Translations under genes and position numbers: made by a program
In this document: positions 49,701 through 58,162 of the stretch, in pieces
Position numbering within the stretch: position 1 is the stretch's first letter
Layout of the letters: each line of letters starts with the position of its first letter
DNA from: Leishmania infantum JPCM5
Taxonomy: Eukaryota; Euglenozoa; Kinetoplastea; Trypanosomatida; Trypanosomatidae
Length of the DNA: 64,000 bases
Direction of reading: 5' to 3'
NCBI RefSeq assembly: GCF_000002875.2
Contig: NC_009417.2
Location: 911,929 to 975,928 of the forward strand
Notes under the pieces: generated by a model
The model's database searches: none
Told to the model about the DNA's origin: nothing
Seen by the model: the letters and a program-made list of their open reading frames with translations, nothing else

Positions 49701-50824
49701 AGACGGTGATAGTGGGGCGGCAGGTGCTCTGGTCTTACGTGATCGACCCTGTCATGCAACTGCGCGAGTCCCTCTCCTACGTTCGCCCCGGTGTCGAGGA
49801 CCGTCGCGGCGCAGTCGAGCGGGATGCCGTGTCGCTTGCTAATATCATTCGCGACTTTCATGAAGACATGTACCCGAGCATGCCGCAGAAACGGCTGGAA
49901 GAGCTGCGCGATCGCACGTTCAAGCGTTTGCAAGCTGGCGTTGCGGACCCGGAGGGCCTGGGCCTGATCGACGAGCAGTACCGCCACTCTGTGCGACACC
50001 CGATTCGCAGTGTCCTGTTCGGCCACCTGCCGCGAATCATGCTCATCCAGCTCTCGTACCAGGCGCTGGAGGTGAGCCGCGTGGCCAACGGCATTGACGA
50101 GGTGCTGGAGGGCAATGACATCAACTTCAAGATCATGGCGATGATGCCGGTCTTCCTGGCCGGTGGCCTGCTGGCTACGTGGGGCCTCTTTCGCTACCGG
50201 TTCAAGTACAAGCCTGTGCGCCTCCGCATGAAGCTCCTCTGGCGCTCTCTGTTCCGCGTTATCAGCTTCGCTGGCAACGGCGAGGGGCTTGTCCTGCCAT
50301 TTTTGCGCATCACCGCGCAGCAGCCGGGCATCCGTCCCCATGCCGAGGCCACCGCACTCGTCGTCGACTTTCCACGCGCGCAGACAAATCTCGCCGGGGC
50401 GACCGGTCGGCTTCGTAGCACAAAAGCTCGGCGCCATGCGCATTCATCTGCAGCTGCGGTAGGCGCCACATTGGACTCTTCGCTGCCGTCGCGAAACACG
50501 GAGCGGGGTGGCAGTCGGCGCATGGACGATATTGACACGGCCGCCTTTAGCGAGTCAGGCAGAGATTCGGAGAGCTCGTCCGACGAGTCGCGAAGCGCCT
50601 CTGGCAGCGCTGTGACGGCCCGCCAACTCAACAACTACGAGCAAGGCATGGTGCTGCTCTTGTCGCATGTGATGCGCTCCATCGCAGCGGAGCACCTCCG
50701 CTCTTATGCCTTCTTTCACGAGCTGATGGAGGACTTGAACGACTTGGAGAGCGTGCAGAGCACACGACGTCAGCGACTGGCAACCCTGACGCGCATGCGG
50801 GCCACCCACACGTACTTTTTCTGA
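46763..50824 (+). CDS. NCA2-family mitochondrial membrane protein
   Basis: 1353 residues from the ATG at 46763. The C-terminal part (about residues 945-1175) matches the NCA2 family: a hydrophobic segment AAFTIVPPFMWVYTKSPTEL, then HSVRHPIRSVLFGHLPRIML, then IQLSYQALEV, NGIDEVLEGNDINFKIMAMM and a second hydrophobic segment PVFLAGGLLATWGLF. NCA2 proteins sit in the mitochondrial outer membrane. Yeast Nca2 affects expression of ATP synthase subunits 6 and 8, and plant DGS1 affects lipid supply. Two more possible amphipathic or membrane stretches lie at about 545-660 (WLHLLVWVRWQVIHFLRDL and following). Residues 90-540 are long, Ser/Pro/Ala-rich and low-complexity, making the protein about twice the length of yeast Nca2. 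The assignment comes from recognised motif order, not a search. Confidence 0.75.
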   Translation: MTTHGVDVRTPIFYRHSFANVLEAQSGKVYARFTHTPLIAEHLPHGAVSGALIEQYAATHLHTLVDLEKLLRAVLDETFGAHASLHHPAASMREGGSDELNATILSPSSAILPGSSAPAEDGMGGEEAATVGSTPRGADADARQIHPAHPRGCGEFAVEQEACTSPRKLPLPVSFPADPPSVAPSFEAANSDRQKASVAAGASVHGAASHLWERLRGWARRTDSAAAAPLPRSTSNISLSAAAANSNVARTRRTRVPQWVHAPFAPTPGLAALRVSTSVSAAPAMRWMRSPAPVLSVSPSESAAASQRAETHHTTSPDAVVITQSSQLRNTADMHDNDDAGGGRARQGDDGDASSSHLTQTPRRYTHGPSPAERDPASMSLDIQVTPGQLTPTASHTNVHEKGGALTADARRTHPVVSPSKMVFMAATAAGERAGDGINVPAAPSRATAQLGAGHDTRQNGSDVSGEQLSEDRLLPRPRHGGSSGASGGAAGASTDLRSAGPSLSFSHTWHTGDVQAPSIPPTTTRIPQRRTSAASCWDRRAYATELVGWLHLLVWVRWQVIHFLRDLSGVQGFVAWSAWYWSWAQEHPRQAAFHQALSSASFWRGMWSHGLHAQLNQVQYEISRHMFTLQSVFQLIVSYIGAVYTALEQLNTLVVQVQRSCEVMMSPVAAAAAVAVARAPVATAGSGRATSPLPTNYANAHLGGGALGCDSKANQNSMLWSPIAAGVGGGRASSLTQGSRGRAGSQQRRGQSAFASAAASVTPHARRGLHDEAERESEISFFEEEMEAASSLHAMDELRRAVWSMLQQLKTMFCPDGLPLDVLEVNDQVRFPWSGGGGGLSAAGPATASIARPDSQAALHRSDENALLGMSVLDEAVPAAQSSGHQVHFAEAGTSCAHNGSGLDGGQPPSVREGARVLLQCVQCSQVLLRRLTVLVQRAHSPPTARHWRRILVAAFTIVPPFMWVYTKSPTELVAIARKTVIVGRQVLWSYVIDPVMQLRESLSYVRPGVEDRRGAVERDAVSLANIIRDFHEDMYPSMPQKRLEELRDRTFKRLQAGVADPEGLGLIDEQYRHSVRHPIRSVLFGHLPRIMLIQLSYQALEVSRVANGIDEVLEGNDINFKIMAMMPVFLAGGLLATWGLFRYRFKYKPVRLRMKLLWRSLFRVISFAGNGEGLVLPFLRITAQQPGIRPHAEATALVVDFPRAQTNLAGATGRLRSTKARRHAHSSAAAVGATLDSSLPSRNTERGGSRRMDDIDTAAFSESGRDSESSSDESRSASGSAVTARQLNNYEQGMVLLLSHVMRSIAAEHLRSYAFFHELMEDLNDLESVQSTRRQRLATLTRMRATHTYFF

Positions 50825-51693
50825 GAGTCTCACATGCGCCGGTGTATGCCGCTGAGGGTTATTTGGGTGGGTGGAAAGAGCTCCCGTTTTCTGTCTAGTC
50901 TTGTCTGCTGTTGCGTTCTTTTTGGGAGTGGGCTGTGCTGAAGTGGCCCCTGTCTCGTGATGGCGTATGCGTGTACTTTACAGGGAAGTTAAAGTGAGGC
51001 GAGCCTGCCCTCTTTCTCGCTATCGAGAAACCAACGAACCAAACTTCTTCTATCATTATTTTTTTTTCCTTTTGTCCGCTCCTTTTCGGGGGGGGGCTGC
51101 GGGGGCACCGCGGATCTGGCGGATGGGCGAGCTCACCAACGAGGAGGGGGGCGAGAGAGAAGAACACACGCTGGGGGAGGGGAGGGCCGCGCCTTTTCTT
51201 CTTTCGCTTCTCTCTCCTCGCCTGTCGTTCCCTCTTGTGCCATGTCGGCCAAGCACGCGCGGCGAGGCGCTCCTTTTCTTGTTGAGTTTATCAATTTTTC
51301 GTTGTTGTCGTTGCCCCCTCCTCCTCCTCTGCCTGTCCGTTCTTTCCTTGCCCCGTTGCACCTCTACTAGCTCGCGCGCCCTATGCGCTCATTGAAGTGG
51401 CCGTCACCGCCGCAGAAAGAGAGGGGGCGAAGGGAGGGGAGAGGGGGTACGCCGCAACAATACCAACAACAACATCCAAAGACGGACAACAGCAATTTCA
51501 AGAACATGGTGGTGCATGCGCTTTTGTCTTCCTCGCTGCCTTCTTCACCCTTCCCTCTCCTTCGTTGACCGACCGTTTTCTTTGTTGGTCTACTGCTTGT
51601 GCACCCACGAACGCAACCTCCTGTCTCTGAAGCGACGAGGTATCGACCAGAGACGGCAGTCGGCAGCATATTCATTAACGCAGCCACATTCCA
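50825..51693 (+). other. Intergenic region before the FG nucleoporin gene
   Basis: CT-rich sequence with a T run near 51058-51068 and a G run at 51089-51095. I see no coding sequence. Confidence 0.6.
51514..51630 (+). promoter_or_regulatory. Predicted spliced-leader acceptor for the nucleoporin gene
   Basis: A CT-rich tract (about 51519-51596) is followed by the first clear AG at 51629-51630 (CTGAAG), 64 bases before the ATG at 51694. Confidence 0.45.
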
Positions 51694-53385
51694 ATGGCGC
51701 CGAAGAAGTCTTCGGCGGCGGCGAAGAAGGCCTCAACGGCGGCCAGCGCCGCAAAGCGTGGGCAGGATGCGCAGCAGAAGCGGGCGCTGAAGGAGAAGGT
51801 GGAACAGGAGGCACTTGCGCAGTGGATCGACTCCATCGACCCGTTGCTCGACAAGGCCGCTGAGAACCCGATTCAGATGGAGGAGCTTTTTTCAACGAAG
51901 CTGGTGCACCGCACTTTTTCTCAGCCTGGCACCGGGGAGCGGCCGTACGACTGGAGCGAGTTCCGCAAGGTGCTCGAAAGCCGCAACGCCAGCAGCCCGC
52001 GCTGGTTCATGCAGCTGCGCGAAGAGGACCTGCTCTCTGGCGACGATGGTATGGAGGGTGTCACGGTGGACTGCTACATCATTGCCGAGGCCATGCAGCC
52101 GACGGTAGCGCCAGGGGAGTACATTGTAAAGGTCCACTGGCCCTACAGCGACGCCGAGGACAACGCCCCAGAGCGCATTCTACCTCTGGAGGGTCAGGGC
52201 ATGTGTTGGCGACGCGTTGTGAAGGCGGACGGCAGCGACATGAACGTGTTTCTTCTACAGAAGCGCGGAAAGACCGCCAGCGCGGGCGGCAGTGGGGCTG
52301 CCGCTACCGCCACGCTTGCCTCACCCGTCTTCGCCTTCGGTGCCTCAGCCAGCAGCACGGCGGCGGCAGCAGCAGGTGCCCCCACAACCACAAGTGCGCC
52401 TGGCTTCAGCTTTGGAAACACGCCCTCCGCAGTAGGCTCTGTGCAATTGACCGCGGCCACCAGCGCTACCTCGGCGACGCCGGGGTTCGGGTTTGGCTTT
52501 GGCGCTGCGCCTCAGTCAGTGGGAGAGGCTCCTGCAGGCGTCGCGTCGGGTTCCTCCAACGGCATCTCCTTCAGCTTCAGTTTCGGACAGCAGGCGGCGA
52601 AGCCACCCGCCCCAGGCAGCGTTGACTTTGGATTCTCACCGGCGACGCAGACTCCCGCCGGCGCCGCTACCAAGCCTCCACTACCGGGCTCCTCGACCGC
52701 GGCACCAGTCGCAGAGGAGTCTGGCGAAGTCAAGGTGCAGCCCCTCAAGACATCAGAGGTCCTTTTCGCTCTGTGGACGCGTAAGCGGCTGACGGACCTG
52801 GCCAAGGAGATCCGCTCTGGCAGCCGCATCGTGCGCGAGGACTTCCCGCTGGATGGCACCAAGAAGATCAAGCTGGTCATGCAGAATGACCGCAAGGACG
52901 ACGTCGCGACTACCGCGCGCGGGCTGCTGCTCAATCGACTCTTCGCCAAGCAAAACGACGGCGTCAAGGCGATCGACAGGTGGATCAACGACTGCCCCGT
53001 TTTCGACGAGGCGCTGACGTCGGCGCTGCAGGGGTTCCGTGAGCGACAGCTGAGCGAGCTCGCGAGCAAGTCAGACCTGTTTCAAAGCCTCCACAACCAG
53101 TACTACGCCAAGATTGCGGCGGAGCTGCAGCGCATTGTCGCCTTACGCGACACAGAGGCTAACAAGGAGCTGGAGCGCATCAATGCCATCATGAGCCAGA
53201 TTAAAGAGCGCAAGTTGGCGGAGAAGAGCGGCTTCCGCCTCCTCAAGTTCTACGCCAAGAACGACGTACAAAAATTCCGGCCCTTCGGCAAAATCAGCGG
53301 CATCTCTGAGATGGGCGAGTCGGTGGACGTGTGCGTCCCTCCTGCGCACGTGAACATCAACCCCTTTACTGGGAAGCCGATCTAG
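51694..53385 (+). CDS. FG-repeat nucleoporin-like protein
   Basis: 563 residues from the ATG at 51694. The protein has three parts. Residues 1-40 are Lys/Ala-rich, and residues about 60-190 form a globular domain (HRTFSQPGTG, then PRWFMQLREEDLL, then MCWRRVVKADGSDMNVFLLQ). Residues about 205-320 are Gly/Ala/Ser/Thr-rich with FG-type repeats: FAFG, FSFG, FGFGFG, FSFSFG and VDFGF. Such repeats line the nuclear pore channel and bind transport receptors. Residues about 350-540 are charged and helical, suitable for coiled-coil anchoring (FRERQLSELASKSDLFQSL, then ELERINAIMSQIKERKL). The end reads NINPFTGKPI. It is likely one of the trypanosomatid FG nucleoporins, but I cannot say which. Confidence 0.75.
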   Translation: MAPKKSSAAAKKASTAASAAKRGQDAQQKRALKEKVEQEALAQWIDSIDPLLDKAAENPIQMEELFSTKLVHRTFSQPGTGERPYDWSEFRKVLESRNASSPRWFMQLREEDLLSGDDGMEGVTVDCYIIAEAMQPTVAPGEYIVKVHWPYSDAEDNAPERILPLEGQGMCWRRVVKADGSDMNVFLLQKRGKTASAGGSGAAATATLASPVFAFGASASSTAAAAAGAPTTTSAPGFSFGNTPSAVGSVQLTAATSATSATPGFGFGFGAAPQSVGEAPAGVASGSSNGISFSFSFGQQAAKPPAPGSVDFGFSPATQTPAGAATKPPLPGSSTAAPVAEESGEVKVQPLKTSEVLFALWTRKRLTDLAKEIRSGSRIVREDFPLDGTKKIKLVMQNDRKDDVATTARGLLLNRLFAKQNDGVKAIDRWINDCPVFDEALTSALQGFRERQLSELASKSDLFQSLHNQYYAKIAAELQRIVALRDTEANKELERINAIMSQIKERKLAEKSGFRLLKFYAKNDVQKFRPFGKISGISEMGESVDVCVPPAHVNINPFTGKPI

Positions 53386-54071
53386 CCAAGCCGGGTGTTG
53401 GTGATAAAGGACGCCCAAGGCTACGGAAGAGAATTAAACGCACCTATGTATGTGCGCGCGTGTAGGACGTTGCGTGTTTGTGACTAAGCATATCTCTGAC
53501 CAGCTGCAGGACCAGGGCCGATGTGTACCGCAGGTGCGAGCGCGCTGCTGCTGCTGCTGCTGCGGCACCACCGATGGTTCACCGTACCCTTCCCACCTGT
53601 GGAGTTGGTCGAGAGATTAGAATGATGGTCCGCCTACGGGTAACGACATCTCTCCCAGTCCCTCTTTTTTCTTTTTTTTCGCCGCGCGCCGACGATGTGT
53701 GCGGCTCAGGGCACGACGGGAGCGCGCTTGTTTCCTGCCTTGCGCCGCTTCCCGTCCTTGCAGCTCCCACGCCCTGCATTGCAGGGCAAACGAAAAGCTG
53801 CGGCTGTGCGGTCAGGCGTGGCTCCGCCTCGCTTTTCTTCATTGGGCCCCCTCATTCCAGGCCACTTCTCTTCCGTATCCAGCGGGCCGTCCCAATGATC
53901 CTCTTTACTCCGTCTACGTGTTTGAACTTGCTCTTTCTCTCTGCTCTCCACACAGCTGTGTCTCTCGTTGTCATTGACGTGCGCGAGCACTGTGAACCCA
54001 CTGTAAAACTGCTCCATCACCGCCTGCATCCCACTTTCCCGTCACTCCTGCATCTGTGCATTCGCGTACCC
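53386..54071 (+). other. Intergenic region before the 54072 gene
   Basis: Contains a CTG repeat of about six units at 53545-53562 and two T/C tracts. The next gene's frame stays open back to a GTG at 53523, but the predicted splice site lies inside that extension. Confidence 0.5.
53902..53955 (+). promoter_or_regulatory. Predicted spliced-leader acceptor for the 54072 gene
   Basis: A CT-rich tract with CTCTTTCTCTCTGCTCTCC ends at CACAG, with AG at 53954-53955, 117 bases before the ATG at 54072. Confidence 0.5.
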
Positions 54072-54917
54072 ATGAGCGACGTCAACCCGGCGACTTCACT
54101 TCCAGCTGGCGGCGCAGGCGAAGGCGCGAGCCGTTTGTCGTACGCCTTTTTCACCTCCTGGTGTCGACAGCGGCTGCTACCCACCTTGTTCCCCTCGCCC
54201 GCCACCGCGACGATGTCGCCACCCCGCCTCGCCTCACTCTGCCCTGCTGCTCTACCGGACCTCGAGGTGACTGCGGCAGCAAAGGTGTCTGTGCCACCGA
54301 CGCCGCCGCACTCCGCAGCAGTGCCCACGCAGGCAGCATTCTTGGCGACACCGAGGGGAGAGCGCCGAAGGGAGCTGGCGCCGTTGTCGCCGCCGCCACA
54401 CCCGATATCTATTGAGATGGAGGCGAACTCCACGGATAGCGTCCCTGCCGCTGCTCTTGTGCATTCGCTGCCACTCCCCCCGGCGGCACCGCAGCAAGGC
54501 TGCGGCGTTGCATCTTCGACGACCTCCGCTGTAGCTACAGACTCCTGTGCCCTTGCTGACGCTTCCCCCACGCAAGGATCTGCGTCGTCAGTGTCTACGA
54601 GGCCGCAAGTGACGCCCTCTTCGTCTTTACTCTCCCTCCACAAGCTGAGTACGAAGGCCGCGTCGACTTCGAACGCGGCATCGGACAAGCCAGCGCCGGT
54701 GCTACTTGCCGGAAATGGTCGGCCGGGATTGCCTTCGTCGACCTCTTCCCCGTTCATCTACCCTGCCCCGCTGTCGTCGCCGTTTCCTGCGCCGGCAGAC
54801 TCGCTTGCGGGGATGCGTACCCCGCCCACGTGCGTGGAGTTGCCAGGGCCGCAGTCGCTCTTCATTCGCGGCTCTGACGCTCTTGGGTGCAGTGGTCGCT
54901 CACCCCCGCTGCTGTAA
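54072..54917 (+). CDS. Hypothetical low-complexity protein
   Basis: 281 residues from the ATG at 54072. Third codon positions are GC-rich, as in the real genes around it, and a good splice site precedes it; these are the main reasons to accept it. The protein is rich in Ser, Pro, Ala and Thr and is probably largely disordered. A short N-terminal stretch (about 17-40: SRLSYAFFTSWCRQRLLPTL) could be a helix. Repeated SSL and PAPLSSPFPAP-type motifs could be phosphorylation or SH3-like targets, but nothing specific is recognised. Earlier ATGs in the same frame lie before the predicted splice site. Function unknown. Confidence 0.6.
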   Translation: MSDVNPATSLPAGGAGEGASRLSYAFFTSWCRQRLLPTLFPSPATATMSPPRLASLCPAALPDLEVTAAAKVSVPPTPPHSAAVPTQAAFLATPRGERRRELAPLSPPPHPISIEMEANSTDSVPAAALVHSLPLPPAAPQQGCGVASSTTSAVATDSCALADASPTQGSASSVSTRPQVTPSSSLLSLHKLSTKAASTSNAASDKPAPVLLAGNGRPGLPSSTSSPFIYPAPLSSPFPAPADSLAGMRTPPTCVELPGPQSLFIRGSDALGCSGRSPPLL

Positions 54918-57900
54918 TAAGACATGCGCACAGAGATGGGCGGCGCGCCTTCAGGTAAGGTCTAGAGCGGCCGCTTCTCTTTTTCGCTTTCGTCCCTCTT
55001 TGTTCTCACATCTCCCATGTACTCTAATGCGTGAGCGCGTGCTGTACACTGTGGAGGACTTGCTGATGTCGGCACAGAGCATGCGCTGCCTTGCACGATG
55101 ATGTTGCGCAGCATGGGCCTTGGTCATTGCCCTTCACGACGAGCCGCGCTGTGCCAAGGACGGTCGTTTCTTTTCCAATGGCGTTTCCAGCCCCCTCCCC
55201 TCCCTCCCTCGTTGCTCCCTTCTCTTCCGCTTGCGTGTTCGTCGTAGCCACCGGTGGCTTTCCTCGCAGTCACCGTGATCTTGGTGACTGCTGCTACCGC
55301 AAACAACCCCAGGAAAGAAGACGAGGCCCATCGACATTCTACTCCGAACTCCTCCCCCACTCCGATGTGAGCATCCTCGGACGGCGAAAGCTGCCCTTCA
55401 TCATATTGGTCCTCTTTTTTGCTTCTCTGAAGTCTCGCTTTCTCTCTCTGTCGCTTGCCCTTTCCTTCTCTTTTCTTTTCTCCCGCTTTATCTGTTTCCC
55501 TGTCTGGGTGCGCCTGTATACGTGCGCGCACTGCACCTTGCTGCTTCTCTGTTCTTCTGTGTTTTCTCTCGCTGTTTGATCTGATGCATGGGGCACACCT
55601 CTTTTTCGTCGCTCTTCTGGATGCCCACCCCCTCTCTCTCTGTAAAAGACAAGGTGCTGCAGCCGGAGAGGGGAAGGGGGACACTGACGCTGCTGCCTCA
55701 ATCAAGAATTCATTGGGTGCATGCGTGTCTGTCTCTTTGAGAGTCCTTTGCACGTCTCACTCGTCTTGCTCTTGGTGTGTTGCTAGTTAGCCATACGCCG
55801 CATGGGCTCGGCGCCTGCTCTGCTTGCGTGGCTTTCTTCGTCTTTCCGCTGCATGTTTTTGTCTTCTTGTCCTTTTGAGTGTATGGCGTGAAGGCGGTCA
55901 CATTTCCGAAGCGGGCGACGCTTCTTCGCTTGTTTATGTGTTTATGTGCTCGTGTGTGTGTGCAGTAGGCGACTCGCTCTGCGTAGTTGCGGCGGGGAGG
56001 CGTCGGGCAGGCGTTTCGAGCTCCATCAGCATTCGAGCCAGTGAGCAGGGTCCAGCAAAGAAGCAAACCAACGCCGCACAGCAGCACGCAGCCAGCTCTC
56101 TTGTTGCTGCGATGGTTCATCCGCTGCCTCCGCTGGTCCTTCGTTTTCTTTTTGCGGCCGTGACGAGGTGCGTCTTCCCCTCGTCTGTGTTTTTTTTTTC
56201 ACCCTCGCTGCCTCACCCAACGTCGGCACGCCGCTCACCCTCCTGCCCCGTGCACACAGGCACAGAGGAACGAATGTTAAAAGAAAAAAAAGCGATCAGA
56301 TGGAGGATTCAAAACAGCAGCGACAACTACAACCCATAATGACACGGACGACACACGGCGACGTTGTCCGTGCGGTGCTGACCTTCTTCACCCCCTAAAT
56401 CTTCGATCCGTTCGGTGGTACATCATCCGCTGTTTTCCCTTTTCGATGTTTGCGCGCGCGCTCTATTATACCACTCTTCTGCTCTCTCTTGTGGACGCGA
56501 CATCTGCGTGCTTGCCCGTGCGTTTTTTTTTTTAGACTCGCAGTTCGCGTCTCTCTCTTTCGATTTGCTTCACGAAAGCAGATCGTTGAGATGAACCCCC
56601 TCATCGGAAAACACAAGAACATTGCCGATTAGCGTGAGTTCAGCATGGTGGTGGAGATAGTGTGAACACAGACTCCAACGTACCACAGGCGCGCTCGCGC
56701 ATCCTTCTTATGGATCCCTTGCACGGACTAGGAAGTCGCGTTTCTGTGCTTACACCCCCTTTTTTTCACCCCCTGCCCGTTGTGAAGAGCGGCGCTGGAG
56801 CCCAGGAGGACCGCCTCCTCGAATCTGAGTCAGCTCCAAGGGGTGTGCAGGGCAGACGCCTCGTCACAGCGACTTTTTCTGTCTCGCTGCCTCTCTTTGT
56901 GCTCGCTGTCCTTCCTCTGTTTGACGCAGCGCCTCTTTCGCGTGCGCTGTTCTTGATGTGCCAAAATGCCCGCTGCCAACCTGCCTTTTTCTCTCCTGCG
57001 CGTCTTCCTCTCTATCCTACTCTCGACGTGTATCGGTAGATTGGCGGTGGTGTTCTCCCTCGCTGCATCGGAGGTCGTGCGGACGTATCTTTACGCGGAC
57101 ACAGACACACTCGCCTGTTTGCGCGTACGGGAACGCGCGCGCGTGTGGCGGACGATCTCACATAGACTATTCACAACCTCAACAATCAAAGTAAGGACTG
57201 GCACCTGCAATCGAGCGCCCCCTTGCGACTATTCTTTTCAAAGAGGCTGTGCGCACGGGGCTAGCACACCCAATCACACACACACACACACACATATACA
57301 TACATACAGACCGGCCGAACGACCGACCGACCGGGAGAAGCGACGCACATCTGCCGTGTGATCGATTTGCGTTGGCTGTGTGCGCCGCTGTGCGTGTCTA
57401 GCATTGAAGCACCTGGAGACTGCCTCTGTTGGGTGGTTACACGGGTTCGTTGACAGCTGTCTCTCCTGATTGCATTTTCTTCTTTTCGTTCCTGGGATGC
57501 TTTTGTAGCGGGTTTACATCTGAGGTGCTCACGTGACTGTACTTTTTTCTCGCCATCGCAGCAGCTGGCACAAAAGGAAAACAAGACAAAACTGAGGAGG
57601 CTGCTGCAAGTGGACGTGCTCGAGGGAGGAAGCGATCCGCTCTGTGCGTCGGGTCCGTATCTCCATCCTCCCAACTCCATCGTAGGAGTGCCTTGCGACC
57701 CCTCTAACCGTCTTTTCCTGCTTTTCGCTCTGCCTTTGTTTTGCTGTTCAGCGACTGTAGTATCGCTGCTGCTGCTGCTGTTGTTGTCGTCACTCCTTAT
57801 TTGTTCTCATTTTTGCTTGCGCGGGTACGCCGGCGTCCGCGTGCACTCTTGGTCTCCACCGTTTTTCCTGTTTGTCTCTCATAGTTGCCTGCCCGCTTCC

Positions 57901-58162
57901 TTCCTCCCCCTCCCCCTCACTCCACACTCCACGAGTGAGCGCTTGGCGTCTTCGCCTGTTTCTGTGTAGTGCGCAGCTGTCTGGGTCTCGCTACACGCGC
58001 TCTGGTCACGGATCGCCATTGACACGGTGTGCTGCCTGCGTCCTCCTTACGCCGCCAGAGCCAGCGCACGCGCTTGCGCTTTCTTTTTCATCTATACGAG
58101 CCGTCTTCTTTTCGCTTGCACAGTCTCACCCCCATTTCTCCTCCACTACCCTCGCTCTGACG
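54918..58162 (+). other. Intergenic region, 3.2 kb, no gene seen
   Basis: The longest gap in the window. It is T- and CT-rich, with T runs near 56190-56200 and 56523-56533, CA repeats near 57276-57293 and CTG/TTG repeats near 57767-57786. Open frames (for example 55091-55579, 55824-56339 and 56662-57039) start at non-ATG codons, are T-rich and have no recognisable domain. It may hold a noncoding RNA or a small gene that I cannot detect. Confidence 0.5.
58084..58123 (+). promoter_or_regulatory. Predicted spliced-leader acceptor for the GRASP gene
   Basis: The tract CCGTCTTCTTTTCGCTTGCA is followed by AG at 58122-58123, 39 bases before the ATG at 58163. It lies inside the upstream frame extension and supports this start. 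Confidence 0.5.
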
